From Balanoglossus misakiensis (lineage: Eukaryota > Hemichordata): DNA of 64,000 nt. Both the position numbers and the translations under genes were made by a program. Of the stretch, positions 10,101-20,350 are shown one piece after another (positions within the stretch are counted from its first letter, which is position 1; each line of letters opens with the position of its first letter). The stretch covers positions 2,294,001 through 2,358,000 of the forward strand of contig CM082577.2 of assembly GCA_040954595.2 (NCBI GenBank), in the 5' to 3' direction. The notes beneath the pieces are model-generated. The model was not told where the DNA came from. It saw nothing but the letters and a program-made list of their open reading frames with translations, and ran no database searches.

Positions 10101-11815
10101 TATTTTAGGGAGAAGGACATTAGTATCCATCTCTCTGTATCTCGGAATTAGGATATCAATAGTGTGATCTTGTGTTGAGATCGTTTTTTGTCAGTTGTTT
10201 TTCATTTCCAGTTCATGGAACGTAATGTCGGCTATTCCCGGTGAAGCATTTGAGCCCACGGTACAACTGCATGTTTGCTTGTAGAATTTGTTGTTTAATT
10301 CAAAAGTATTGTTACGTAGAATTAGTGATAGCATTTCTATGAGGTATGTTTGTTTAGTTTTGTTTCGTGTAAACATGACACTCTACTTAAGATCTCGACA
10401 TTGATATCAGTAACTCTGGTCAGACGTGTACTAGCTGACGCCAAGTCTCTGATAATCGTGAGAGAATCGTGTCCTTCGCCCTAAAATATGGAAATATGAC
10501 TGTCCTTCCTTTTCCTTCGCCCTAAAAAATGGAAATATGACTGTCCTTCGGTTTCCTTCGCCCTAAATTACTGAGCTACACTTGTCCTTCGGCCTCTAGC
10601 ATACAGAAAACCTCGTCCTTCGGCCGAAAATAGGGATAAATCAGCGTCCTTCGGTTTCCTTCGCCCTAAATTACTGAGCCACACCTGTCCTTCGGCCTCT
10701 AGCATACAGAAAACCTCGTCCTTCGGCCGAAAATATGGAGATATGAGCGTCCTTCGGTTTCCTTCGCCCTAAATTACTGAGCTACACTTGTCCTTCGGCC
10801 TCTAGCATACAGAAAACCGTGTCCTTCGCACTAAAATATGGAAAAATCAGTGTCCTTCGGTTTCCTTCGGCCAAAATTACGGAGCTACACCCGTCCTTAA
10901 GCTTTAATTACCGAACTAAACCAGTCCTTCGGCCCCCAGCATAGAGAAAACCACGTCCTTCGCACTAAAATACGGATAAATCAGCGTCCTTCGCTTTCCT
11001 TCGGCCAAAATTACGGAGCTACACCCGTCCTTCGGCGTTTAATTCGAAGCTAAACCAGTCCTTCGGCCTCTAGCATACAGAAAACCGTGTCCTTCGCACT
11101 AAAATATGGAAAAATCAGTGTCCTTCGGTTTCCTTCGGCCAAAATTACGGAGCTACACCCGTCCTTAAGCTTTAATTACCGAACTAAACCAGTCCTTCGG
11201 CCCCCAGCATAGAGAAAACCACGTCCTTCGCACTAAAATACGGATAAATCAGCGTCCTTCGCTTTCCTTCGGCCAAAATTACGGAGCTACACCCGTCCTT
11301 CGGCGTTTAATTCGAAGCTAAACCAGTCCTTCGGCCTCTAGCATACAGAAAACCGTGTCCTTCGCACTAAAATATGGAAAAATCAGTGTCCTTCGGTTTC
11401 CTTCGGTTTCCTTCGTTTTAGGTTATGCTTCTGTAGGGAGAGTTAAACAAGATCAGAAAAGGGGAATGTGCGAAAAGAGGGTCTATGAGAAGATCTCACA
11501 CATTTATATATTAAAGGGGGGAATCTTCATCAAAACATGCACTGGATCGCCATTTGTTGGGGCCAGGCACAGGTGAAGGTGGCCCATAATTTTAGCCGTC
11601 ACGTGACAAGCACAGCAAGCAAATACATGTTCCCATTTTCGCATTATATTCAACCATGTGTGATGGGAACGATAATAAAAACTAACCTGGTACCACCGCC
11701 CTAGGTAGGCTCCCACATCCAGCTCAGGTACCGTTGGCAGAGCCCGCTGTGCCATCAATCCTGTACAGCAACTCAGCAAAAATGTCACAAAACAAGCAAA
11801 TCGCGACACCGTCAT
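7119..11815 (-). CDS. Lipocalin 2, with a foldback element in intron 1
   Basis: Exons on the minus strand are 11815-11687, 8198-8135, 7823-7656 and 7351-7119, giving 197 codons in frame with the same phases (0, 1, 1) as its neighbours. It has a signal peptide (FVTFLLSCCTGLMA), the motif GRWYQ at residues 39-43, FERNGVC, the strand VISVWNTQRL, then YSIITDN and LYVLARD, ending ECIYV. Exon 1 is separated from exon 2 by 3.5 kb, almost all of it inverted repeat (8207-11429). Assigning the 11.7-kb exon to this gene rests on order, strand, phase and the lack of any other exon 1 or exons 2-4 nearby. It is a secreted hydrophobic-ligand carrier by family; the ligand is unknown. Whether it is spliced correctly across the insertion cannot be seen. 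Confidence 0.78.
8214..9250 (+). repeat. Left arm: tandem GAAGGA modules
   Basis: Direct repeats of a composite module include a near-perfect 238-bp step, with GTATGCTGGAGGCCAAGGGA near 8887 and again near 9125. Modules differ by small substitutions and end swaps, suggesting unequal exchange within the arm. Confidence 0.8.
9256..10067. mobile_element. Nested TIR element at the hairpin centre (PIF/Harbinger-like MITE)
   Basis: Terminal inverted repeats GGTGCGGAATTGTG and CACAATTCCGCACC are flanked by TAA on both sides (9253-9255 and 10068-10070). A 3-bp TAA/TWA duplication and G-starting TIRs fit PIF/Harbinger-type elements. The interior is AT-rich, with its own dyads (TTTAGAAAG, GATAATTATC) and a 14-base C run near 9430. 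It has no coding capacity. Confidence 0.6.
10460..11421 (-). repeat. Right arm: inverted GAAGGA modules, 268-bp unit
   Basis: The modules are the reverse complement of the left arm. TCTAGCATACAGAAAACCGT begins at 10801, 11069 and 11337, giving an exact 268-bp period across nearly identical units. Confidence 0.85.
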
Positions 11816-11934
11816 GATTTCTACGGTGCTGTTCTTTAAATTCAGCGGCGACAGATGCGTGCACTTTTCCCCAACAGATCACCGGAGATCGTGTCTAACA
11901 TGTACCTGGACGCCCTTTGTATTAATCTGAGCAT

Positions 11935-11942
11935 CTTATATA
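11935..11942 (-). promoter_or_regulatory. TATA-like box of lipocalin 2
   Basis: TATATAAG on the minus strand lies about 120 bp upstream of the lipocalin 2 ATG. Confidence 0.45.
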
Positions 11943-12899
11943 TGAAACAACCAATATCTCATCCCCACATCACATGGGAGGGGACTTTTCGATACTTTAT
12001 CCCTATCAGGTGACCTTGATCAGATTTGCTTCTTCAAGAGATTGCCCTGTGTGTTGAAGCTTCTTCAATTTGCAAAGCGAATCGTTTTGATGATTCTGAA
12101 TACAAAATAAAGTCTTCAACCATCATTATATTTAATTTCTGTACAAATTAATTGCTGTTGATACCTTCATACCCGTTGATTAATAGAAAGTCGGGACCTT
12201 TGTCCTTACACCTTGACAAACATTTTCGTAAGGTACGTGTCATAACACGCATCACTAATGCTACATATTATAAGGAGATATCCAAACACACAATCTTCCG
12301 AACGGTTGGATACAAATGATTTACGTAACGGTGCAAAGGCTGGTCCAACATCCCGTTCTCAAACCATATTAGAGGTTACGACCAAATTATACTTACGACT
12401 TCGTCAACTGGTTATTTGTGATAGTATGCTAATAATATAATTTCATGTTGTTTCAAATGAAAAATGATGCCGTTTTCCAGAAAGATCCCAGACCCAAGAA
12501 TCAAGCCATCGACCGTGACAAGGATGCTATGTCTATATGCTATGAGAATAAAAACAACGATACAGGAACATTATCGAGGTTAATTAATTTTATTAAATTA
12601 ATCAATGAAAAACAAGCAAAAATGTAGCATAAATGTTTCCCAGTTCTTTGTTAAAGTCGCTGTACTTCCACTTATGTAAATAAAGGGATTTTGATAATAT
12701 ACAGGGAAATTAAATATTTTCATGGGGGCAATATCTCAATAAATATAACAAGGACACATTTCACAAGGTGGTGATCTAGATATGTAAACGTAAAAATCCA
12801 TTTGAAATGATGAACAAAGTGGTATTCAGAACGATGATAAACGATGGGAGACAGGTTTCGAATTAAGTCTCTGTGAAACCGGAAATCTCTCGTGCAAGT
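11943..12899. other. Intergenic spacer between lipocalins 2 and 3
   Basis: AT-rich DNA with no splice-supported reading frame. I see nothing further in it. Confidence 0.6.
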
Positions 12900-14312
12900 T
12901 TACACGTAGATGCAGTCGTCCGCTTGGTAAGATTTGATTGGTGAATTCAACGGTTTGTTGAAGCCGTTGGTGGCCATCCACAGCAAGTTTTCGTTGTCGT
13001 ACTTCTGATTGTACGTGTCCGGGTCACGTGCGAGGACGAACAGCGAGGCGCTGACGTTGTCCGTGATGATGGCGTACTCGTACTGTTCGACGCCCTCAGA
13101 GTTGATTTCTTTTGGCCCAATCTTCACGATCCAGTCTTGAAGGGTTGGAGATTCAAAAAGAGAGAAATGAAATCACGATTTTAGTTTTTTTTTACCACGC
13201 ATCAAATTAAGAATACGTTCAAGCATTCCCCATGACCTGTAGATCGATGGTACAGAAACTATCCATTGAATTATTTGGGTTTCAAAAACTCACACCCTGG
13301 TTCTTGATCTCACACTCACTGCGCACGCGTACAGAATCATAGCAACCATCATGCCTCAGGTGACTAACACCGCGCCAGGGGTAAATCTGGCATGTAAATT
13401 TCCCCAGAATTTCATTCTATGCCCTCGCTATACAAGCGTTCCAAAATTGCTTGCGAGACCCTTGGCGGGCTGAGAAACGCACGAGCATTTTTACAATAAA
13501 TTTTGCAGTGGAATATACGCACAAGGAAAGTCAAAGGGAACCCCGTCCAGGCTGACCAACAGTTTCCCAGGCTCGTTCACGGCGTCTCTCTGGTATGCCT
13601 TTCCTTTCAGAGAATCAAGCGGTCCATCCGGGGTAAACAGTCTCTGTGTGTTCCACACAGACACAGTGCCGTCGCCATTATCGCCATCTGTGGTACAAAA
13701 AAGTAAACTTGTAGATTTTTGCCACCATGTACCGTCTGGTACACCCAGGTGCGCGTTTAAAGATTTCATGAGTGCTTAGATTGTGGAACTATTGATTAAT
13801 AATTATGTAATAAAAACCGTGCCTCTCAGTCCGTATAATATATTTTGAGACTTTGTTTATTTTCGTGATTCAGACCTGCATACATCTCATGTCACAAGTG
13901 AAATTATACTCACAAGTAGCTTGATGACACAGTCCGTTCCTTTCGTAACCATTGTACGCATATGCGTTGGAATACATCTATAGAGAGGAAATGTAGATAG
14001 CTTCTTGAAAACGTACGTCATGATACGTAGTCCTATTGGTTCTGGTTTCTGTTAATTTTCATTCAAAATGTATGTTTTTTGCGTGTATGATAATATGTGT
14101 ATTTGTGTGTTCGAGTGCATGACAGAGACATGCAGACAGCTTCTGTCTGCCAATGTAAATGTATTCACCTGATACCATACTCCAATATATGCAGCGGTGT
14201 CCAACTCGGTGATTGTGTCCAGCGCCCTGTCCCTGTCGCCCTGAGCCAACGTTGACCCAAACAAACCGACGACCAACACGACAGCAATCTTCACGAAACT
14301 CGTGGCAGGCAT
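12900..14312 (-). CDS. Lipocalin 3 (ApoD/Lazarillo-like), secreted
   Basis: Four exons on the minus strand, 14312-14169, 13977-13914, 13687-13523 and 13135-12900, make 202 codons. The signal peptide is VVLVVGLFGSTLA, cleaved before QGDRDRAL. The GVWYQ signature is at residues 44-48. Next come MYSNAYAYNGYERNGLC, VSVWNTQRLF and KLGP-type IVKIGPKE, then YAIITDNVSASLFVLARD, ending DDCIYV. Exons 2 and 3 have exactly the same lengths (64 and 165 nt) as in lipocalin 1. The exon 3 donor is GTGCGT, chosen because it restores the phase shared by the family. It is expected to be an extracellular carrier of a small hydrophobic ligand, identity unknown. Confidence 0.87.
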
Positions 14313-14374
14313 TTTGGCTTCTCTTTTAGATTCTTCCCGGATTTGACTGAAGGACCTCAGAGTCGAGACGGTAC

Positions 14375-14381
14375 ATTTATA
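14375..14381 (-). promoter_or_regulatory. TATA box of lipocalin 3
   Basis: TATAAAT on the minus strand lies 63 bp upstream of the ATG, matching the layout at lipocalin 1. Confidence 0.6.
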
Positions 14382-14759
14382 GAGTTGGATACCGGAGCAG
14401 TGTGCTTAATTCCCGAGGGAATATCACTGACGGTTGTGAATCCTGTTGATTTTTGGTATCACACAGATAGATATTAATCGGAGCATTAGGCGAATTGTTA
14501 AGTCATCTCACGTTGTCTCGGTGATGTGCAGAGCATATCCACGTGACCAGGCGATGCTGTACCTCGCTTTGTATTTAGTGGTATAACAAGGCTTAGTAAC
14601 CAGAGACACTCAGAGAGTTGTCAATTTTACTTTTAATATAATACCTTGAAAACAATCACTCATTAACGGTGATAAGGAAATGATAGAAATATAAAATATA
14701 TTGGAACATGCATATGTCGTTCATTCTGTTATTTACAGTCATTGTCTGAAATGTAGCCA

Positions 14760-17700
14760 TTAAACGTGGATGTGTATGGTTTGTGAGAAAAACGCGAAGA
14801 GAACAATAAAAAGGTTGGTAAATGATGAAAACGACACTCTGTTGAAACTGGAACCGCTTTTTTCGGTCATTGTGGTAACATCTTGCACAGTTGATGTCAA
14901 AAGTTCGGCCGTTACATTATGTGACGTCATGTCGTCTGTTGTACTGTCCGGCGCCATAGTCGCTGATGACGTAGGTGGCGTTTTCGGTGGTACAGTCGGT
15001 ATAGGCGACGGCGCGTCTTCGCACAGTTCTGTGCAGTTGCACCGTTGAGCAGTCGCTGCGTCGACGACCTGTTTGTCATAAATGTGCCAAAACGCGATGT
15101 TAGGATAGTCGACTACTTCATCTGTCATGTAACTTGTCACATCCGGACTGAATCTCATCAGTTTACGATTGCTGGCGGTGTAGCGTTCCCATCGTCCTTC
15201 GAGATTTGGCACATCTTGTCCCCGCGGCGTTGGGTTTCTGCGGATGAGAAAAAGATATGAGACAGGCGGCCAGACATTGAGAAAGTTTGCCGCTCATTCA
15301 TGATATTTAAACTCCAAAGGATGTACGGCGACATGCAGAAGAGCCTCGGATTTCCACAGACGGCTCTTGACACTGAGGTCACTTTTGTATTCTGACTCTT
15401 GTATGGTCTCTCTCACCGTCGCCATGGCGCCGCCTATAGGCAAAATGGCGACTGTACCACCAGAAATAACACATTAAAGATCAACGCCATAACACCAATA
15501 TGACGTCACACGCCCCGTCGATGGAACCCAGGGCTATAGGAAAAGGGATGGAATAGTCATTCTGCTGGAATTTACCCCGTCTTGGCAAAATTGGACCACA
15601 ACGTCATCATGGTTTCACTCATAGCCTCGTCCGTGGCAGTGCGGTTGTTGCCTTCCTTGAAAGGTGTTCCAAACACGTATTTCAGTTCGTCACCATGGCA
15701 AACTCCTGCATCAGAACAAGAACAGAAATCCGTATGTCGAGAGGAATGGTTTAAAATATTAAAGAAACCAGTGTTGCCAAGAAGGTGTGCAATATTGTTT
15801 ATATATAGTGACGGCGCTATAATATTGTAGGGTGGACATTAGAAGAATGGTCTGTTGTTTACCTGCCCATTCTGGCCAAGAGCTAAGAACTGAGCGATAG
15901 TCAAATCGGTACAAGTATGTGGGCACCACCGCAGCGGCGAAGTCGGCGTGCTTGTGGATGCCTTCCACGAATGTTCTGTCCGTGGCCAGCTGTGGAATGA
16001 AGATACAATGTATATACTTTGTCGAACGATTGATTGATTGATTGATTGATGTATGTTCACGCCCGTACATGTATACAGGAGTACTGAAATAGTAATCAAT
16101 CGGAATAACTCACCCTGATAAAACTATCCCTCAGTTTAATTTCATCGTAGGGGTTTTCCCATGGAGTATATTGAAATTCGATTGCATTGAATATGTCTTC
16201 ATAGGACGCAGTCTTCTCCCCCGCGTACTTTCTTCTCATTACAATTCTCCTCCAGATGAGGTTTTGAAATACTTCACGGGATATGCCGTCCTTTACTCCT
16301 GGTACACTCACTGTGGAAGACAGAAAAAAGGCAATCTGAATAAAATCAGATGTAGGGAACGGCGACGTGGTTTTTTATGCATAAAAAACCGCGTCGCCGT
16401 TCCCTACATCTGATTTTAATCAGATTGGACAAAGGGTTGAGGCGTCGATTGGGCAATAGGGGATTCAATGTGGCTAATTCATAGGGGTTATTTACAACGC
16501 ATTCACGTCAGTCTGAAGTGGCATAAGACGGCTCTTTCATAGGACTGATATATTTATTGCCCACTGCTGGTCATTGCTTACATTAAGGACTGACCGTTTC
16601 TGGCTTCTGAATAAACGACAAAAAATCACTTGTTGAAAACTTACAGAGAGTTGGACCCGTTTCATCTTTATTATAGCCCATCATAAAAGGCACGTCGACA
16701 AGGAGACCGTTCTGTATGTAGTTGATCGGACTGAGCGGCATGAATCCTCCTGGTCCATCCACCACTGGTTCGAATGCAAACTCGTCACCATCAGGCTGAA
16801 AGAAAATACAGATCAGATTTTTCTTTGCATACTTCATCCATAGCAAACACAGAAAGTATGTCTACTTTAGGATAGGGTGATTATAACAGGTGCAATGTCC
16901 CCCAGAGCAATGAGAAGTAAAACGCCTTGCTCAAAGGCACAAAATCTTGTGGCCATGAAGTCACCATCCACAGATAGAAAATGCACGGCCATGTCTGGGT
17001 CTGAGTATCGGACGCACGACCTTCTGATATTGAGTCTAGTACCCCGACTACTGGGCCACGATACTGAGACGTATTATGGTATATACAGTGCCTTGGTTGT
17101 GTCAGAAAGGTTTAACACGTTGCTGTATACTAGCTACATTTGTACACTTACGAAGAACGAGTATCTTGAGATTTCAAGGGCGTCTTTTGTTCGTAAACAT
17201 TCGACCAATGCTGTTGACGGTTCGGTTGGACACCCGATTCTGGTGGCGAGGTAGTGAGCGTTCTTTACGCAGTCGTAAGGGTCTTCCTTGATTGCCCAGT
17301 GGTTCAGAGGGGTGCCACTTTCAGCGATGGCCCCATGAAACAGCCCTGTTAGGAATAATACAAATATTATAAGCAGTGAATGTTTCATAAAGGAATGTCT
17401 GTGTACAATATTTAGTAAAGCAGTGCACACACTTGCACGGTTGGCCAACAGTCTTTGCATTGTCTTTAAAGACACCATTATCCTACAAACTAATATTTGT
17501 TGAATACTCTACTGTTCCGATTTCAGGGTGCATGTATGTACCTTACCCTTTGACATGGGGGATACCATGTGCATCCCAACACTGGCGGCGCCCGCACTTT
17601 CACCAAACAAGGTCACGTGGTCTGGATCGCCACCAAAATACTCGATGTTGTCACGTACCCACTTCATGGCAGCTACTTGATCCATCAGACCATAATTACC

Positions 17701-19167
17701 GGGCGATACGTCATCCTTGAGGCTTAGAAATCCTATACGTGGTAAGCCATGACATGTTTTTTCGTGTTAGTGGTACGTCGGAATCGACCGATTTGAATCA
17801 TTTTAGGATACACATTGAGAAATTCGTTAAATTTCGTATATACAGGCCTTGTTCAAATGCCAGTACGTAAATTTGCATAGATCGTCGAACTAATCGCCGT
17901 TACACTTGCTTATTTGCAAATCAACCCCAGATCCATGAATTAGTGATGGTGTTTCTTGTCTTGTCATTTATGATTTTGGTCTCTACCCCTATTATGTTAT
18001 CATGAAGAGTGACCATGTTGGATGATACACGCTGTAGTTTTCTCGGTCAACAAACTTTCTTACAACACTCGGTATACTATCAAACAATCATAGTCACGTT
18101 GCGTAAAAAAACAACAACAGGCCACTGTATCTATCGATGCATGATAAGCGTAGTAATTGAATTCACCGTGATTAGATTGAACGCCAGACAAGTTGATTGA
18201 ATTTGACCTCTGAGCAATCTGTGTCAATCTATATATAGTAACAAACATGTAAAAATCTACCAAGTTCTCCGAAGTTGGACGCTAGATATATTTCAATGCC
18301 TGCAAAAGCGGGCGCAAATTTTGAACTTCCGTCAAGTGATCGTGCAGTGACATGACTTCTCAGGCCGAATGACCTGTATCAAAATATTTGAACAGATTTA
18401 ACTTCAGAGGTCACAGACAAAGATGGATGAATTATAAAGTGTCTCAAGTGTGAGCTGGAAAGCAATAATTTTATACCTAAAGCTCCGAGTCTGTAATTGA
18501 ATGTGACGACAACCACCTGTTTCTTGTAAGCCAGCACCTCTCCGTTATAGAGCGGCAGAAAATCTCCTCCCATAATATAAGCTCCACCCTGGATGAACAG
18601 CATAACCGGGTGCCGATTCGTCCCAACGGTAACCTTGGAGGGAAATAATACGTATCACATACAGTTATTTGACATACATACATAGGGACATACAGGAATA
18701 TGATGCAGCAACTGAGCGTAAAACTGAAAGCTGAGAATATACTCATAATGCAATATGTCCTATACCTCTGGTGCGAACACATTCAAATTCAAGCAGTCTT
18801 CGTCAACGTAGTCTGAAATGGTGGCGTTGAAGTCAGGAAGGCCCGGCGGCGGTGGTAAGGGCGAGATGGGGAACCAGTCGAGGACGATGCCCGCCTGCGG
18901 ACAAGCTGGTCCGAAAGTGGTCGCGTCTCGCACGCCCGTCCAGGACGGCGCCGGCCGAGGGGCGCGGAATCTCAAGTCGCCCAGGGCAGGCTCCACGTAG
19001 GGAATCTTCAAGTAGGAATTCACGTAGTAAGAGTTGGTTATCTGTCTGCGCGTTCCCCGCAGACGGCCCTGCGGGATGGTGAGGACGCTTTCGTCCTCAT
19101 TTTGCGAAGAAGCAATATGTAACCACAAACCAATGTAGAAGAATAGCGTCTTCCATTCCATTTTCAA
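14760..19167 (-). CDS. Cholinesterase-like carboxylesterase, GPI-type tail
   Basis: Nine minus-strand exons (19167-18766, 18633-18477, 17732-17547, 17345-17152, 16795-16645, 16310-16114, 15989-15863, 15705-15576, 15237-14760) join in frame to 673 codons. An N-terminal signal peptide is visible ([15 protein letters not shown]). The type-B esterase signatures are [13 protein letters not shown] and [10 protein letters not shown]. The triad is Ser ~232 (GESAG), Glu ~358 (NKDET) and His ~475 ([11 protein letters not shown]). The oxyanion-hole motif reads FIQGGAY where the family normally has HGG. The last exon adds a Thr/Ser/Pro-rich stalk after a CNCTELC motif and ends in a hydrophobic segment ([10 protein letters not shown]), as in GPI-anchored esterases. 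It should hydrolyse ester substrates at the cell surface; the substrate is unknown. MEWK two codons in is an alternative start. Confidence 0.88.
16027..16050. repeat. (ATTG)n microsatellite in an esterase intron
   Basis: About six tandem GATT units lie between the exons at 15989 and 16114. Confidence 0.85.
16332..16427. mobile_element. Palindromic MITE, copy 1 (in esterase intron)
   Basis: This 96-bp near-perfect palindrome has ends CAATCTGA and TCAGATTG. The arms carry ATCAGATGTAGGGAACGGCG and the loop is TTTTTTATGCATAAAAAA. It shares its ends with copies at 20099 and 25337. No clear target-site duplication is visible. Transcribed either way, it folds into one hairpin. Confidence 0.75.
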
Positions 19168-20098
19168 TGTGAGCGTCTGTCGATTTCATGCGACTTCAAT
19201 CTGTGACAGCCGGGCTCTGAAAGTTCTCAGTAATCATCAAAACACTAAAACCGGCACAACAAAGCAAATCATACGACTGCTATATCAGTCACGGTTATGT
19301 AATGGTCAGAAGATATACTGACAGATGATCGCGATGAGTATCCGAATACATATACCCTAATCACAAGGACGAAAACCAATCAAAGATTGTAGACATATTA
19401 AGTCTCTCTGTTGGACCAATTCGATCTTCGGGTTCAACTTTACGCGTAGACTGTACTGTGTGTATTTCGAAGTACCTGCTCGTTCGCGGCCAATAATTTC
19501 CCAAATCTGGCCGACGACGATGATCGCACACTCTTGTCTTTTGTTGGTATGGCATCATTATGTTGTGCGGTTTTAGTGTTAACAGTTAATTTGGAGGGTC
19601 AGATTCTGCCCCAACACATTTTTTTTTTCAGATCTGTCAGGTGACTCAAAATGTCCGACCACAGTTGAAATCTGAATATCTCGAGTATACCGCCATCGCC
19701 GGCCAGAAATACTTCATATATTTCACGACATGGACACATTCAGTAAACCGTATGTAAACCGTGAAAAAAACATACCTATAATAATAACTCAAGTAGTTCA
19801 AGCAAAGTTTCCCCAGTAAAAAAACATGCTTTGTGTGCAATCCGTCTGAAACACAATAACTGAGTCCACGGTTACCACTGATTCGCTTTTAAGGTGATTG
19901 TTTCACGCGAAGGAGTTGAACGTCAACGCGTGGAATTATGCAAATAGCGCATTGCCTTACTTCACCTGTTCACGAGACGTTGTTTGACGGAAACAAGTAC
20001 CGTATCACGGTGGTCAGGTCAGGTGTCAAAGCAGCAAAAAGTCGACGGAGACCCTGGTGACCTTTCCCTCGTCCATCAGATCAGGTCAGGTCGGAGAG
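19168..20098. other. Divergent spacer between esterase and sulfotransferase 1
   Basis: No coding signal. Near 20016-20028 there is an AGGTCA half-site followed by GTGTCA at one-base spacing, and a further AGGTCA lies near 20083. These nuclear-receptor-like half-sites precede the sulfotransferase. Confidence 0.4.
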
Positions 20099-20237
20099 CA
20101 ATCTGATTCAAATCAGACGTAGGGCATGGCGACGTCTTTTACTTACGCGGTACGCTATTCTTATGCTGTCGCCTCAAATACCGTACCACGTAAGTAAACA
20201 TCCTCGCCGTACCCTACATCTGATTTTAATCAGATTG
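20099..20237. mobile_element. Palindromic MITE, copy 2
   Basis: 139 bp with CAATCTGATTCAAATCAG at the left end and its near reverse complement at the right. Internal inverted arms read TTTACTTACG and CGTAAGTAAA. It lies 114 bp upstream of the sulfotransferase 1 start codon and may sit in its promoter. Confidence 0.72.
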
Positions 20238-20350
20238 GACCAGACAGTCACTGCTTTCAACCTGCAGAAGACTTGTGACACCTTTAGACCTATGTGCAAT
20301 ATATTAAACCAGTGCAAGCTATACGTATAACAAGTGTTTAACTTGACACC

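Larger units (their letters stand above)
8207..11429. mobile_element. Foldback (MULE-like) element with long inverted-repeat arms
   Basis: The left arm (about 8214-9250) starts CTAAAACGAAGGAAACCG. The right arm (about 10460-11421) ends with its reverse complement. Both arms are built of modules with the cores CGAAGGA, CCATATTTTAGTGCGAAGG and TTTTCTGTATGCTAGAGGCC, in opposite orientation. A 9-bp direct repeat, TCTGTAGGG, flanks the whole at 8198-8206 and 11430-11438, as expected of a target-site duplication. A 9-bp duplication with long TIRs is typical of Mutator-like foldback elements. No transposase reading frame is visible, so it would be non-autonomous. The class is inferred; the inverted structure is seen directly. 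Confidence 0.72.

Noticed and set aside
8214-11421. CRISPR-like array
   Set aside because: The repeats are long composite modules in opposite orientations in animal DNA, with no uniform repeat-spacer structure.
14052-14168. Extension of lipocalin 3 exon 1 (VNTFTLADRS...)
   Set aside because: Intron read-through past the GTGAAT donor. Exon 2 and family alignment show the true join.
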